From contig NZ_FOLQ01000004.1 of NCBI RefSeq assembly GCF_900112365.1, positions 310,001 through 374,000 of the forward strand: a stretch of DNA of 64,000 nt, read 5' to 3'. How positions within the stretch are numbered: position 1 is the stretch's first letter; every line of letters starts with the position of its first letter. Shown piece after piece: positions 32,664 to 42,447 of the stretch. Position numbers and translations under genes: made by a program. The notes beneath the pieces were generated by a model that searched no databases, was not told the origin of the DNA, and saw only the letters and a list, made by a program, of their open reading frames with translations. The DNA comes from Spirosoma endophyticum (GTDB taxonomy: Bacteria; Bacteroidota; Bacteroidia; Cytophagales; Spirosomataceae).

Positions 32664-33524
32664 TTAAGCGAGCGATAGCCACTTCAAAATGGCAGGACCC
32701 CAATAATAGAGAGTGAAATAATAGGTTCCAAGTATCAGAAATCCAGTGGCCACGAGCAGCATCAGGGAAGAAAACAACCTGATCGCAGGCGAGGATTTAT
32801 ATGAATTTGCTTTAATGTACGCTTCGACAACCAGCAGGTTGGGAATGTAGAAGAAAAATGCCATTAGCCAGTCAAATGGTCCACTGAACGATTTCCCGTG
32901 ACCCAGTCCGTCAGTAAGCATGATCCAGAAACCATACTCGATTCGGTATAACCAGGAGCCAATCGCCAGGGCATACAACCGTAATGCCCAGATTCGATGC
33001 TGGTCCAGATTCCCTGCTACCGCGTGCCGATACGTTTGTATACCTGCGATAAACATCAATACGCCATAGAGACCAAATCCGATGTTCATCACCAGACCAC
33101 CAACGGTTCCTTTGATGGCAATAAAGGCCAGCCCACCAACGGCGGCAACCAGGCAGGCTGTTACGTAGATACGGCCAATCCAGCGATGCACAGCAGGGTA
33201 ACGAGTTCTGACCGAATCAAGTAACTGAATACTTCCCAGAATCAGGATAATACCTCCAGCCGCGAAGTGCAGACCAATTCCACTGGTAGCGGTAGTAGTG
33301 CCCTGCTCATACAAACGGGGCAATACCTGATTCCAGCGGTCCATGTTGCCTTCATAAAGCGCCGACGCATAGAAGGCCAGAATGTATAAGCCGAACAGAG
33401 CCGCACTGACCCAAACGGTGGTCACCAGCAAAACGCTCGACCAGCGTAGTGCGCTTACACTCAATTTTGCCAGTGGCTGAGGGCCCGGCGGTTGAGGAAG
33501 GACATCAGGTATACCGTCTGTCAT
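32664..33524 (-). CDS. DUF2306 multi-pass membrane protein
   Basis: This is a 286-residue integral membrane protein with about seven hydrophobic segments. The order HFAAGGIILILGSIQLLDSVR, RYPAVHRWIGRIYVTACL, GLYGVLMFIAGIQTYRHA and HRIWALRLYALAIGSWLYRIEYGFW is the DUF2306 pattern with conserved His and Arg in membrane segments, reminiscent of cytochrome b561-type proteins, though no haem site is proven. Its partner genes are not evident. The 180-bp gap upstream to the GH95 stop shows no gene. Confidence 0.82.
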   Translation of the reverse strand: MTDGIPDVLPQPPGPQPLAKLSVSALRWSSVLLVTTVWVSAALFGLYILAFYASALYEGNMDRWNQVLPRLYEQGTTTATSGIGLHFAAGGIILILGSIQLLDSVRTRYPAVHRWIGRIYVTACLVAAVGGLAFIAIKGTVGGLVMNIGFGLYGVLMFIAGIQTYRHAVAGNLDQHRIWALRLYALAIGSWLYRIEYGFWIMLTDGLGHGKSFSGPFDWLMAFFFYIPNLLVVEAYIKANSYKSSPAIRLFSSLMLLVATGFLILGTYYFTLYYWGPAILKWLSLA

Positions 33525-33703
33525 TGCTTTTACTTTTAAAAATCAGGTGATTACGGGATCAGGAGATTTTGCTTTCTCTTTTTGAGAAAATACACGTATT
33601 GACGTTACCTATTTTTCAAGGAAAATCCCTCAGTCAAAAATAACTATTTGGCGTTTTGCTAACAATCTAAATCAGTGGTTTTTACACCTTTCTGTCTGGT
33701 CTT

Positions 33704-36187
33704 TTATTGAGCGGCTACCTGATAAACGCTTCCTTTCTGAGTCGGGAACGTCAGTACGTAGTTTGAGCCAGTGCGCGTTGATTTTGCGGCTACTCCTTTG
33801 ACGGTCAGCGGCTTGCTACTACTGATTTTACACGTACCACCCAGTAGTGATTTGATTGTTGAGCTGGCGAGTCTATGCTCTTTCCAGGTCATCGCGATTT
33901 CAAAACCACCCCTTGCCCGCAAGCCTTTAATGCTTCCCTCTTTCCAGGCATCCGGCAGGGCAGGTAATAGACTTATGCCATCCAGATGACTTTGTAACAG
34001 CATTTCGGCCATACCAGCTGTCCCGGCGAAATTACCGTCGATCTGAAATGGCGGGTGGGCATCGAAAAAATTGGGATACGTGCCACCACCCTGCATACTT
34101 TCACCCTTGCTACCTGTATAACGCATCAATTGCCGAATCAGCGAATAAGCGTGATTACCATCGAGCAATCTGGCCCACCAGTTTATTTTCCAGCCCTTGC
34201 TCCAGCCGGTTCCTTCATCACCCCGTAATTCCAGCGTTTTTCGGGCAGCTTTAAAAAACTCGGGTGTATCCGACGAAATCTGACGACCCGGATGCAAGCC
34301 GAACAGGTGCGAAATATGGCGATGGTGCGGGTCGGTTTCTTCGAACTCTTTGGACCATTCCAGGAGTTGCCCCTGCTTACCGATACGTAGTGGTGCAAGT
34401 TTGCCACGTTTGGCAAGCAGCATCTCGCGGTACGGTTTGTCGATACCCAGCGCGGTCGAGGCATCGATCAGGTTGGTGAATAAATCCCAGATGATCGCCA
34501 TGTCCATCGTTGTCCCGACGGATACGCCTTGCTCCTTGCCATTGCTGTCTTTGAACTTGTTTTCAGGCGTAGTCGATGGGGCAGTAACCAGATGACCTTC
34601 AGCATCTTCCACCAGCCAATCCAGTGTAAAAGCAGCCGCTTCTTTCATGATCGGATAGGCGTACTCAGCCAGGTATTTTTTGTCGCCCGTAAACCGGTAA
34701 TGCTCCCAAAGATGCTGACAGAGCCAGTTGCCACCCATGTACCAGTTGGCCCATACAGGATCGCCCGCGCCACGATCGCCAACGGCATTGCTCAACCCCC
34801 AGATGTCGGAGTTGTGGTGGGCAACCCAACCTTTGGCATTATAAAATTCGCGGGCAGTCACCTTTCCTGTGGTGGATAAATCTTTTATCCAGGTAAGCAG
34901 CGGCTGGTGCATCTCAGAGAGATTGGTCACTTCGACAGGCCAGTAATTCATCTCCGTATTGATGTTGATCGTATAATTAGAACTCCAGGGCGCCCGCAGT
35001 TCCTTATTCCAGATGCCCTGCAAATTGGCAGGCGGACCACCCGGCCGCGACGACGAAATAAGTAGATAACGACCAAACTGAAAATACAGGGTTTCCAGGC
35101 CGGGATCATAACTATTTTTCGAATACGCCTGCAAGCGCTCATCCGATGGCAATGCACTAGTTGGATTGTTAGCGCTCGTGTCCTTCACCACGAAAGCCAG
35201 TCGATTAAAATATGATTGATAATCAGCCATATGAGATGCAAGTAACGTAGCGAATGGTTTTTTAACAGCGCTATTGAGGTAGGAAGCCGCTAACGCTTTT
35301 TCGTCTTTTCCATATTTATCCGGGCACTTATCAAACCCATTAAAACTGGTTGCAGCCGCTATGTAGAGCGTGACGTCACTAGCATTTTTTACGTGAACAC
35401 CCGATGTATCCGTGCGCACAGAACCGTCTTTGGCAACGGCTTTGATCCGATACTGAAACCGCATGCCCCGGCAACCGGTACTGTCCTCATAAACAATCGG
35501 ATTACGGCCCTTTGGATTGTAGTACGAAGGGTCAAGCCGCGCTGGAGCCTTACCGTTAACGATTAATTCGTTAGTCCCATTCGCAACAAGATCGTAACGT
35601 AGTTGCGATTTAGCGGATGCGTCGAACGTCAATCCTCCTTTTTTGCTGCTGGTCAGGTGGATGATCAATACGTTATCCGGTGCTGATGTAAAAGCCTCCC
35701 GTTTGTAGTCTATACCATTCACCGTGAAGCGTGTAGTAGCAACAGCATTCGTTAAATTAAGATCCCTATAATAGGCCGATGGCGTGTCGCCATTCAGGTT
35801 CTGTTTAATCATCAGATCGCCCATTGGCAGGTACGATTCAGTATAAAACCCCTGCATTTTTTTGGCGAGTTCATTAGCTTTGGCGTAATCCCCCTCTTTC
35901 AGCAAGGCCTCCCGTATCTGCGGCAGGTAACCAGCGGCTTCGGGATTAACATTGGTTTTCACCGGCCCTCCCGACCATAACGTAGACTCATTGAGCTGAA
36001 TAAGCTCGTCGCTTGTTCCACCGAAAATCATAGCCCCAATTTTACCATTTCCCACGGGTAGAGCCTCTACCCACTGTTTGGCGGGCTGTTTATACCAGAG
36101 TTTCGCGTTCGTTTGCGCCCATGCAGAAAGCTGGGAGAACAGCGTAATGGCGACCAGAATCAAGCCTGTTTGTAGTGTAGTTCTCAT
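33704..36187 (-). CDS. Glycoside hydrolase family 95 (alpha-L-fucosidase type)
   Basis: A secreted 827-residue enzyme (signal peptide ending LSAWAQ). The N-terminal beta domain starts [26 protein letters not shown], the GH95 hallmark. The (alpha/alpha)6 barrel contains [18 protein letters not shown] with the catalytic Asn pair, [12 protein letters not shown] with the proton-donor Glu, and [23 protein letters not shown]-terminal beta domain follows. GH95 enzymes invert alpha-1,2-L-fucosyl or alpha-L-galactosyl links, for example in xyloglucan side chains. It follows an SGNH/alpha-beta fusion and a CE1-like esterase on the same strand. Confidence 0.93.
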   Translation of the reverse strand: MRTTLQTGLILVAITLFSQLSAWAQTNAKLWYKQPAKQWVEALPVGNGKIGAMIFGGTSDELIQLNESTLWSGGPVKTNVNPEAAGYLPQIREALLKEGDYAKANELAKKMQGFYTESYLPMGDLMIKQNLNGDTPSAYYRDLNLTNAVATTRFTVNGIDYKREAFTSAPDNVLIIHLTSSKKGGLTFDASAKSQLRYDLVANGTNELIVNGKAPARLDPSYYNPKGRNPIVYEDSTGCRGMRFQYRIKAVAKDGSVRTDTSGVHVKNASDVTLYIAAATSFNGFDKCPDKYGKDEKALAASYLNSAVKKPFATLLASHMADYQSYFNRLAFVVKDTSANNPTSALPSDERLQAYSKNSYDPGLETLYFQFGRYLLISSSRPGGPPANLQGIWNKELRAPWSSNYTININTEMNYWPVEVTNLSEMHQPLLTWIKDLSTTGKVTAREFYNAKGWVAHHNSDIWGLSNAVGDRGAGDPVWANWYMGGNWLCQHLWEHYRFTGDKKYLAEYAYPIMKEAAAFTLDWLVEDAEGHLVTAPSTTPENKFKDSNGKEQGVSVGTTMDMAIIWDLFTNLIDASTALGIDKPYREMLLAKRGKLAPLRIGKQGQLLEWSKEFEETDPHHRHISHLFGLHPGRQISSDTPEFFKAARKTLELRGDEGTGWSKGWKINWWARLLDGNHAYSLIRQLMRYTGSKGESMQGGGTYPNFFDAHPPFQIDGNFAGTAGMAEMLLQSHLDGISLLPALPDAWKEGSIKGLRARGGFEIAMTWKEHRLASSTIKSLLGGTCKISSSKPLTVKGVAAKSTRTGSNYVLTFPTQKGSVYQVAAQ

Positions 36188-36211
36188 AGAAAAAGTAGGT
36201 GGTGTATTGTG

Positions 36212-36301
36212 TAGCCTGGACTTTCAGTTCGCGTAGTCGTAGGCTAAGTTATAATTAAGAGACTATTAACCTACAGCTATGCAGACTGGAAGTCCAGGCT
36301 A
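36212..36301. repeat. 25-bp-arm palindrome overlapping a stop codon
   Basis: Arms 36212-36236 (TAGCCTGGACTTTCAGT...) and 36277-36301 pair with four mismatches or wobbles. An inner pair GTAGGCTAA/TTAACCTAC extends the structure. The right arm contains the stop codon of the esterase fusion (36299-36301), and the palindrome ends 25 bp before the GH95 start. Confidence 0.65.
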
Positions 36302-37723
36302 TTGATACGTTGCTTTCAAAATAAACTCAACGATGGGTGTCGGATCGGGCAGACTGTGGGGATGATGCCCAATGCCGGGTTTATGGATGACCTGGATTTG
36401 CCCACCCAATTCTTTTACTTTCTGCTCGAACGGGGTTGTGTTTTCGCTGATCGGAACGGCATCATCGGCGTCGCCCACTACGTGCAGGAGCGGATAACCA
36501 CCTTTCACAATCTCGGCAACCCGGTCAATGGGATTGCGGTTGAATGCCATGGCTTCCTGATCGGACTGGAAGCCATAGTCCTTTTTGAAGATTTCCCAAT
36601 CCGCCGGACTGCCTTTAGCTTGTCCTTTGCCACCCGGCCAGCTTTTCAGATCCAGTACGGGCGCATCGGCATATACGCAAGCCACTTTTTTGGGATTCGC
36701 CAGCGCCCAGTTGTAGATGTAAACCCCGCCCCTGCTCAATCCTTCCAAGGCTACCTTTTTCGCTAACCCTGCTTTTCGGGCAAACGTATAGAAGTCATTC
36801 CAGGCCTCAATAGCTTGAGTATTTCCAAACAGTTCGGCCACATCGCAATAGACCAAATGAAAGCCCCTATCCAGCAAGGCAATATCCGTTTGGGGTTCGT
36901 GGCCCCAGAATCTGGCCCGCCATATCCACGGTAAGCCCTTAGCGGGTCGGCGGGGCTTTACCACTTTGCAGGCCCGGCCAGCCATTGAAAAATCGGCACA
37001 GTCGTAGCCGTAAAACGACGAGATCGTAACCGGTTCCTTGATTTTCGAAAAGAAGTCGAAACCCTTTTCCTCCTGACTGACGACGACCTCCTGCAATCGT
37101 TTGGCAATGATCGTAGCGCCCGCTTCATTGGGGTGCAACTGGTCAGGAAAATAGTCGGGATGGTTGATAAAAAGGGAATGCAAGTCGATCAATTCACATT
37201 TCTCCTCAAAGGCTACCTGCCGAATTCGAGGGAGTATCAATTGTGAAATGGCTTTTTCAGTCTGTTTGGTCGTATCTGTCAGGAACGAGGCAACGGGCAA
37301 TAGCAACACAATACGCGGATGCGTAGGCAACTCCCTAAACGAGTGAATCAGCGTTTTGTAATCCGTGGCGAACGTATCGATTTGCAGTCGGTACGGCAGA
37401 CGGCTATCATTTGTACCCAACTTAATAAATACAAGATCGGGATTGCTTTTCAGCGCATCCTGATACGCAGTCGTCGCCATGTATGAGTTGACCGTGTGCT
37501 TGAGTACCGTTTTCCCGCTTACCCCAAAATTTAGTATGTCGTAACCCGAGCCCAACATCGTTTGTAGCTGGGCAGGATATGAATCCTTCTCCCGCTGCGC
37601 CAGCCTGCTTCCATATGTAATGCTGTTGCCCACGCAGGCAATTCGCACCTTCTTTTGCGCGTAGACAACTGGCGAAATCAGGAAACTAAAAACCAGCAGT
37701 AGACAGACATAGTGCTTTTTCAT
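36299..37723 (-). CDS. Secreted SGNH-hydrolase plus alpha/beta-hydrolase fusion
   Basis: After a signal peptide (ending VVYAQ) the first half (about residues 25-215) is an SGNH esterase: VGNSITYGSR with Ser in block I (GNS instead of GDS), FIKLGTNDSRLPY and DQLHPNEAG with the catalytic Asp and His. The second half (about 230-474) is an alpha/beta hydrolase with nucleophile GLSRGGVYIY, acid HVVGDADDAVP and GIGHHPHSL. Two esterase folds in one 474-residue protein suggest removal of two ester groups from a glycan. It lies in one run with a CE1-like esterase and GH95. Confidence 0.87.
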   Translation of the reverse strand: MKKHYVCLLLVFSFLISPVVYAQKKVRIACVGNSITYGSRLAQREKDSYPAQLQTMLGSGYDILNFGVSGKTVLKHTVNSYMATTAYQDALKSNPDLVFIKLGTNDSRLPYRLQIDTFATDYKTLIHSFRELPTHPRIVLLLPVASFLTDTTKQTEKAISQLILPRIRQVAFEEKCELIDLHSLFINHPDYFPDQLHPNEAGATIIAKRLQEVVVSQEEKGFDFFSKIKEPVTISSFYGYDCADFSMAGRACKVVKPRRPAKGLPWIWRARFWGHEPQTDIALLDRGFHLVYCDVAELFGNTQAIEAWNDFYTFARKAGLAKKVALEGLSRGGVYIYNWALANPKKVACVYADAPVLDLKSWPGGKGQAKGSPADWEIFKKDYGFQSDQEAMAFNRNPIDRVAEIVKGGYPLLHVVGDADDAVPISENTTPFEQKVKELGGQIQVIHKPGIGHHPHSLPDPTPIVEFILKATYQ

Positions 37724-37750
37724 GGGCTGTTAATGGCGCTGAGGGAACTG

Positions 37751-38581
37751 CTACTTACTCTTCTGTTTGTCAAAATATTGCCGCATGAATAGCACTTGAT
37801 AATTCAGCGAATTATTCCAGTAATTCCAGTTATGACCACCGGGCCTGGTGATGTAATCATGGGCGATATTCCGTTCCAACAGCTTGTCGTGCAGGTTGTT
37901 ATTGACGCGAAAGAAGAAGTCTTCGGTACCGCAATCAACGATGAGCGCCAAGGCTCCCGGTGTCAGCAAATGAAGTAAATTAATGACCGTGTTCTGCTCC
38001 CATCGCTCTGGAAACTGGGCGTAAGTTCCAAGCCGTTTCGCCATATCCCAGTTGTTGGGAAACGGGCGAATGTCAACCCCTCCGCTCATGCTACCGGCAG
38101 CCCCAAAAACGGTCTGGTGCCTGAACGCCAGATACAACGCCCCATGCCCACCCATGCTCAAACCCGTAATGGCGCGACCCGTTCGATCTTTGATGGTTTT
38201 ATAATGACCATCCACCCACGTCACTAACTCATCAGCAACATAGGTCTCGTAGCGAAACGCCGGATCAGCGGGGCTATCGTAATACCAGCTCCCAAAACCA
38301 CCATCCGGGCAGACAATAATCATTTGATACGTATCGGCAACCGCGCCAAGAGCAGGATCTTTTTTGGCCCAATCGCTATAACTGCCACTGTAGCCGTGAA
38401 GCAAATACAGCACGGGCAGCTCTTTTCCCTGCGAATAGGAATCTGGCGTTACCACAACTGCCTTAATGGTCTTTTTCATGGCCGAACTGTACGTATCGAC
38501 TGTATCAATTTTAGCTGCCTGTACAGACAGGGTAATCAGAAGAAAAAGGCAACAAACAAACAACGTGCGAAGCGTATTCAT
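37751..38581 (-). CDS. Secreted CE1/esterase-D-type esterase
   Basis: This 276-residue alpha/beta hydrolase has a signal peptide (MNTLRTLFVCCLFLLITLSVQA). The family path is VLYLLHGYSGSYSDW, the nucleophile TGLSMGGHGALYLA, the acid DCGTEDFF and the final His in RPGGHNWNYW. These are the features of CE1-type feruloyl or acetyl esterases and esterase D-like proteins. The ATG at 38581 is chosen because the signal peptide starts there. It is first in the run esterase, SGNH fusion and GH95, all on the minus strand, so it likely de-esterifies the glycan that GH95 then trims. Confidence 0.87.
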   Translation of the reverse strand: MNTLRTLFVCCLFLLITLSVQAAKIDTVDTYSSAMKKTIKAVVVTPDSYSQGKELPVLYLLHGYSGSYSDWAKKDPALGAVADTYQMIIVCPDGGFGSWYYDSPADPAFRYETYVADELVTWVDGHYKTIKDRTGRAITGLSMGGHGALYLAFRHQTVFGAAGSMSGGVDIRPFPNNWDMAKRLGTYAQFPERWEQNTVINLLHLLTPGALALIVDCGTEDFFFRVNNNLHDKLLERNIAHDYITRPGGHNWNYWNNSLNYQVLFMRQYFDKQKSK

Positions 38582-38764
38582 GGACTCTTTTTTATAACAA
38601 GACACGCAAAACAAGGCAACTATAATTGGGTTTTCTACCCATCATCAGGCTCGGAAATTTCCAGAACCATAAAAGAAACACGACTAAGGAATCCAAATTT
38701 GGGGCCAATTGCGTACTTTAGCTCATCTGCTGTAGCGCGCAAATACGGATGCATTGCGTATGTA

Positions 38765-39760
38765 ATGTATCTACTTACAGGCCGCCATCAGATACCTATC
38801 CAGTACATTTATTCCTCTTTTCTCTCAAAAACAGTGGTTATTTACAACGCAAAAGATTGGTTTGGAGCCCTTAAACATTTTCAAACCAGCTACGTTATCG
38901 AAGTGCTCCTTCGACGAGTTCTCTACATAGGTGGTTACGGCGTCCTGGTTACTATTATCAACCAGCATGTTGTCGACGTCGATGTTCCGATCGATAGTAC
39001 CTTCTTTTCCCTGATGGGTATCTTACTGAGTTTATTGCTGGTTTTCAGGACGAATTCGGCCTATGATCGATTCTGGGAAGGGCGCAAACAGTGGGGGTCG
39101 CTGGTTAATTACAGCCGCAATTTCGCCGTTATAATGGACGGAATTCTTCCCGATGATGACCATGAGAACCGGCTTTTTTTCGCGCGCTCCCTGTCTAATT
39201 TCGCCCTGGCTCTCAAAGGTCATTTACGAGCCGGCGTCGATTTCACCGAACTGGAAGACCCCGGCGATGAGCACTTTGAATCCCTGCCGAAATACGGACA
39301 CGTTCCCAGCCGAATAGCGGCTTTGCTGATGCGTCGGTTGCAGGTATTGAGCCGACACCGTATCGTTACCGATGCGGACCTGATTACCATCCGATTGTAT
39401 CATCAGGCGCTGCTTGATGTGGCGGGGGCTTGCGAGCGTATCAAAAAGACACCAATTCCTTTCTCGTATAGCTTCTTCATCAAGCTGTTTATCACACTTT
39501 ATCTGATATTACTGCCTCTTGTTCTGGTCGATACGTATCATTATTTCACGATTGTAGCGACGCTGCTGGCCGGTTACGCGCTACTGGGTGTCGAGATGAT
39601 TGGCGATGAGATTGAGGAGCCTTTTGGTCTGGATTGCAATGATTTACCCCTCAATCAGATTGCCCGTACGATCCAGCGCAACATGCACGAAATTGTCGGT
39701 GAAGAGCTTTCATCGGTGGCGCTCGCCAAACCAGAAGTCGATTATATAAAGGTCAATTAA
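38765..39760 (+). CDS. Bestrophin family anion channel
   Basis: Bacterial bestrophins are pentameric membrane channels for anions or cations. The family core is visible: DWFGALKHFQTSYVIEVLLRR, LGILLSLLLVFRTNSAYDRFWEGRKQWG-type sequence (here LMGILLSLLLVFRTNSAYDR), and the C-terminal GVEMIGDEIEEPFG with DLPLNQIARTIQRN. The open frame reaches further left but overlaps the esterase on the other strand, so it cannot start there. The start is ATG at 38765 or, more like other bestrophins, GTG at 38834 (MVIYNAKDWFG, 308 residues). It is divergent from the CE1-type esterase gene. Confidence 0.88.
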   Translation: MYLLTGRHQIPIQYIYSSFLSKTVVIYNAKDWFGALKHFQTSYVIEVLLRRVLYIGGYGVLVTIINQHVVDVDVPIDSTFFSLMGILLSLLLVFRTNSAYDRFWEGRKQWGSLVNYSRNFAVIMDGILPDDDHENRLFFARSLSNFALALKGHLRAGVDFTELEDPGDEHFESLPKYGHVPSRIAALLMRRLQVLSRHRIVTDADLITIRLYHQALLDVAGACERIKKTPIPFSYSFFIKLFITLYLILLPLVLVDTYHYFTIVATLLAGYALLGVEMIGDEIEEPFGLDCNDLPLNQIARTIQRNMHEIVGEELSSVALAKPEVDYIKVN

Positions 39761-39798
39761 TCGTTGATTTGCTCGTTCACACGTCTCTCCCTGATCCC

Positions 39799-39839
39799 AT
39801 ACGAGTTCCTGTTCATTACAATCGGGCAGGAACTCGTAT
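39799..39839 (+). terminator. Terminator hairpin of the bestrophin gene
   Basis: ATACGAGTTCCTG and CAGGAACTCGTAT are perfect 13-bp complements with a 15-nt loop, 38 bp past the bestrophin stop. Confidence 0.7.
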
Positions 39840-39931
39840 ATTTACGAGCCCTGCCAGACTGCTTACTGGCGTCGTTTCTATTGGTAATTTCACAGGTAAA
39901 AACGGGGCATTCTAGTCTATTAACCAGTTGA

Positions 39932-40732
39932 ATGGAAAAGAAAGGGGCAACGGCTCAGATAGCAACCAATAAGGCGAAGTTCATCGCGCTTAGTGAAAGC
40001 ATTATTGAAAAAATAAGAACTGGAGAACTACAGCCTGGTGACCAGATTCCGTCTGAGAATGAACTCATTAAGACCTTCAAAATAAGTAATACGACGGCGC
40101 GAAAGACACTGCTCGAAATCGAGTCTAAAGGCTGGGCCAGGCGCATAAAAGGGAAAGGTACCTACGTACTAAATCGCACGGAAGATCACCATTTGCTACG
40201 TACCCTCGGCTCGATTTATGCCACCCGACGTGGTTTTCACGATAGCCTGATTGCCGAAGGATTTACGCCCAAAAACATTGTTCTGGAGAAAACGATTTTG
40301 CCAGACGGCATCTCATCGGAGATCAACGGGCGGCATTTTATCATCGACGGCCCAGTCCTGAAACTGCACCAGCTTCGCTACGCCGATGAGTTGCTGATTA
40401 AAGATGAAGTCAAATATATTTCCTTGACGCTCTGCCCCAAGATCAATAAAATCCCGACGGAGGTTTCGTATTTTAAAGTTTACGAGACCAACTACCACTT
40501 GAAGATTTACGAAGTTCAGCAGACATTGGGCGTGCAAATCCTGCAACCCAACACCACCAACTTTGAACTGAATAAACCAACGCCGGTCTTTGTGCTCGAT
40601 AGTGCCGTGATCTGCACCGGCGACAAAGTCGTGGAAATTGAGCAGTCGTATTACCACGGTGATAAATACAAATTCGCCGTTATCGCCAACCCGGAATACG
40701 ATTATCGCCCGGCGAATCCAATTACTTCCTGA
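39932..40732 (+). CDS. GntR/HutC family transcriptional regulator
   Basis: This 266-residue regulator has an N-terminal winged helix (about residues 18-82: IIEKIRTGELQPGDQIPSENEL, TTARKTLLEIESKGWARRIKGKGTYV) and a UTRA ligand domain (about 95-255) of the HutC kind. It lies at the far end of the minus-strand SusC/SusD gene run and converges with it, overlapping the last gene by 11 bp. It is the only regulator in this region, so it is the best candidate to bind the 20-bp palindromes at 51584 and 52974; that link is inference. Confidence 0.92.
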   Translation: MEKKGATAQIATNKAKFIALSESIIEKIRTGELQPGDQIPSENELIKTFKISNTTARKTLLEIESKGWARRIKGKGTYVLNRTEDHHLLRTLGSIYATRRGFHDSLIAEGFTPKNIVLEKTILPDGISSEINGRHFIIDGPVLKLHQLRYADELLIKDEVKYISLTLCPKINKIPTEVSYFKVYETNYHLKIYEVQQTLGVQILQPNTTNFELNKPTPVFVLDSAVICTGDKVVEIEQSYYHGDKYKFAVIANPEYDYRPANPITS

Positions 40733-41429
40733 ACCAATTCATCACTTCGTTGGCAATAACTTCGTGACCTTTCTTATTGGGATGGTTAACGTGTGACATA
40801 TAGTTTTTTAACTCACCCCGTTTAGCGATCTGCTTAAACTGCGAATACGGATCAGCCAGGCCAACATGATACTTTTCAGCAAGTTCATGAATTTGCTGTA
40901 CATGCGGTTCCAAGGGGTTTTTAAGGTCCAGAATATCCAGTCGCTGATCGGGCGAAGGTGTCATCAGGATTACGTTTACGTTTTTGGCAAGGGCCGACTG
41001 GATCATTTTCTCCCAGGCTTCTTTTATCTTGTCGATCTCCGAGAACCGGTCGTTCAGGGCGTAGTCGATGAACAGCACATCGGGTCTGTGAATCAGTACG
41101 TCCTGCTCAAACCGGGTCTGGCCTTTTATGGCGTTTTCTCCACCAATCGCCGTAACAATCACATTGATAACTGCATACGGATACAGCGTTTTCAGTTTAG
41201 TCAGCACTAGATTGGGATACGACTCCAGCGTGTGTACTTCGTGGTCATGCCAGAAACCAGCCGGAACCGAGTGCCCATGAAACACCAGATTGATCGTCCG
41301 ATTTTTCGGCCAGACCATATTCAATTCCGTTTTCACAGTGGCCAGATACGTAGCAGAATCGGCTTGTTGAGCTTTCGTCCCAAAGGATATACTCAGCAAT
41401 AGAGCGAGGAAAAGACCTATTTTATTCAT
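40722..41429 (-). CDS. Secreted SGNH-type hydrolase with GHS in block I
   Basis: The 235-residue protein has a signal peptide (ending GTKAQ). Block I reads LVFHGHSVPAGFW with the nucleophile Ser54 in GHS rather than GDS. Block II is AIGGENAIKG, block III FIDYALNDRFSE and block V HVNHPNKKGHEVIA, where Asp of the usual DxxH is Asn. The altered block V acid makes activity uncertain, though SGNH enzymes with Ser-His dyads exist. It is the last gene of the SusCD run and may act as a carbohydrate deacetylase. Confidence 0.82.
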   Translation of the reverse strand: MNKIGLFLALLLSISFGTKAQQADSATYLATVKTELNMVWPKNRTINLVFHGHSVPAGFWHDHEVHTLESYPNLVLTKLKTLYPYAVINVIVTAIGGENAIKGQTRFEQDVLIHRPDVLFIDYALNDRFSEIDKIKEAWEKMIQSALAKNVNVILMTPSPDQRLDILDLKNPLEPHVQQIHELAEKYHVGLADPYSQFKQIAKRGELKNYMSHVNHPNKKGHEVIANEVMNWFRK

Positions 41430-41463
41430 TATCGGTTAGTTGCACTAAAAGCCTGTCCAGATT

Positions 41464-42423
41464 TCATTTTCTTGCCACTGGAAGGTATTTCTCAAACCAG
41501 TCGGCCAACACATTTAAATCCGATTCCCAGGTTTCTTCCCATCCGTGAGCACCGCCCTGGTGTACAATCAGTTGAGCGGGTACGCCAACAGCTTTTAACC
41601 GCTCGATAAATCGCTTCGACTGCTCAAGCGGTACGATAGGGTCCTCCGTTCCGTGGAGGAGCAGCGTTGGTGGATCATCATTGGAAATTGCAAGGTAAGG
41701 CGATAACGATTGCATGATCGTCAATTTCTCCGCTCTGGATTTACCGTCTACACCAAATTGCGGCCAGTAACGCCGTACCGTATCACAGTCAACAAATAAT
41801 CTGCCTGCGTTTCCAAAATTGACCAGATCGGCCGGCGGGAAGAAGCAGGCTACCGCTTGTACCTGGCTGGAAACCAGATCAACCGAATCAACCTGAACAG
41901 CCTGCTGAAGCGAATCGGGCACTAGTTTGCGGCCAACTCCTGTACCAATTGACAACGAAAGATGACCGCCGGAACTCATGCCTGAGATACCTAACCGATT
42001 GGGATCAACACCATATTTGGCCGCATGAAACCGGATAAAGCGCACCGCCCGATGAACATCCTGAATGACTTCGTGAACCTGAAATTTGGGCGCTGAACTA
42101 TGGATGACCAGGAATACGGTCTGGCCACGATCAGTAAAATAATGGAAATGCCTGCGTCGCTTTTCAATCATGCTGATATCGGAATGCCAGCCTCCACTCA
42201 ATATAAACACGACCCCAATACCGTTGGGTCTGGCCGGTTTCAGCACATCCATAGTCAACGCCGTGCCAAACTTATGACTGTATATAACATCCCGAATACG
42301 AGCTACTTCGTCATTCGTTTCCGGATGCTCAATAATTACATTCGCACCAACAAGCTCCTGTCCGTTAGCATATTGACACCACCCGGCTACTATCAGTAAA
42401 CTAATTAAAACTAATTTTTTCAT
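41464..42423 (-). CDS. Secreted alpha/beta-hydrolase (acetyl-esterase/BD-FAE type)
   Basis: A 319-residue hydrolase with signal peptide MKKLVLISLLIVAGWCQYANG. Sequence marks are GVVFILSGGWHSD (oxyanion-hole HG replaced by SGGW), the nucleophile GISGMSSGGHLSLSIG, the acid HGTEDPIVPLEQS and the final His in HQGGAHGWEE. It resembles the bifunctional acetyl/feruloyl esterase and dienelactone-hydrolase-like enzymes in glycan loci. It sits between the 849-residue protein and the SGNH hydrolase, all on the minus strand with short gaps, so it probably removes acyl groups in the same pathway. Confidence 0.85.
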   Translation of the reverse strand: MKKLVLISLLIVAGWCQYANGQELVGANVIIEHPETNDEVARIRDVIYSHKFGTALTMDVLKPARPNGIGVVFILSGGWHSDISMIEKRRRHFHYFTDRGQTVFLVIHSSAPKFQVHEVIQDVHRAVRFIRFHAAKYGVDPNRLGISGMSSGGHLSLSIGTGVGRKLVPDSLQQAVQVDSVDLVSSQVQAVACFFPPADLVNFGNAGRLFVDCDTVRRYWPQFGVDGKSRAEKLTIMQSLSPYLAISNDDPPTLLLHGTEDPIVPLEQSKRFIERLKAVGVPAQLIVHQGGAHGWEETWESDLNVLADWFEKYLPVARK

Positions 42424-42447
42424 TGAACGGTATAGTTGTCATTTCTC

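Noticed and set aside
38324..38764. Upstream extension of the bestrophin frame
   Set aside because: It overlaps the esterase gene on the other strand and has low-complexity, basic, non-membrane sequence unlike bestrophins.
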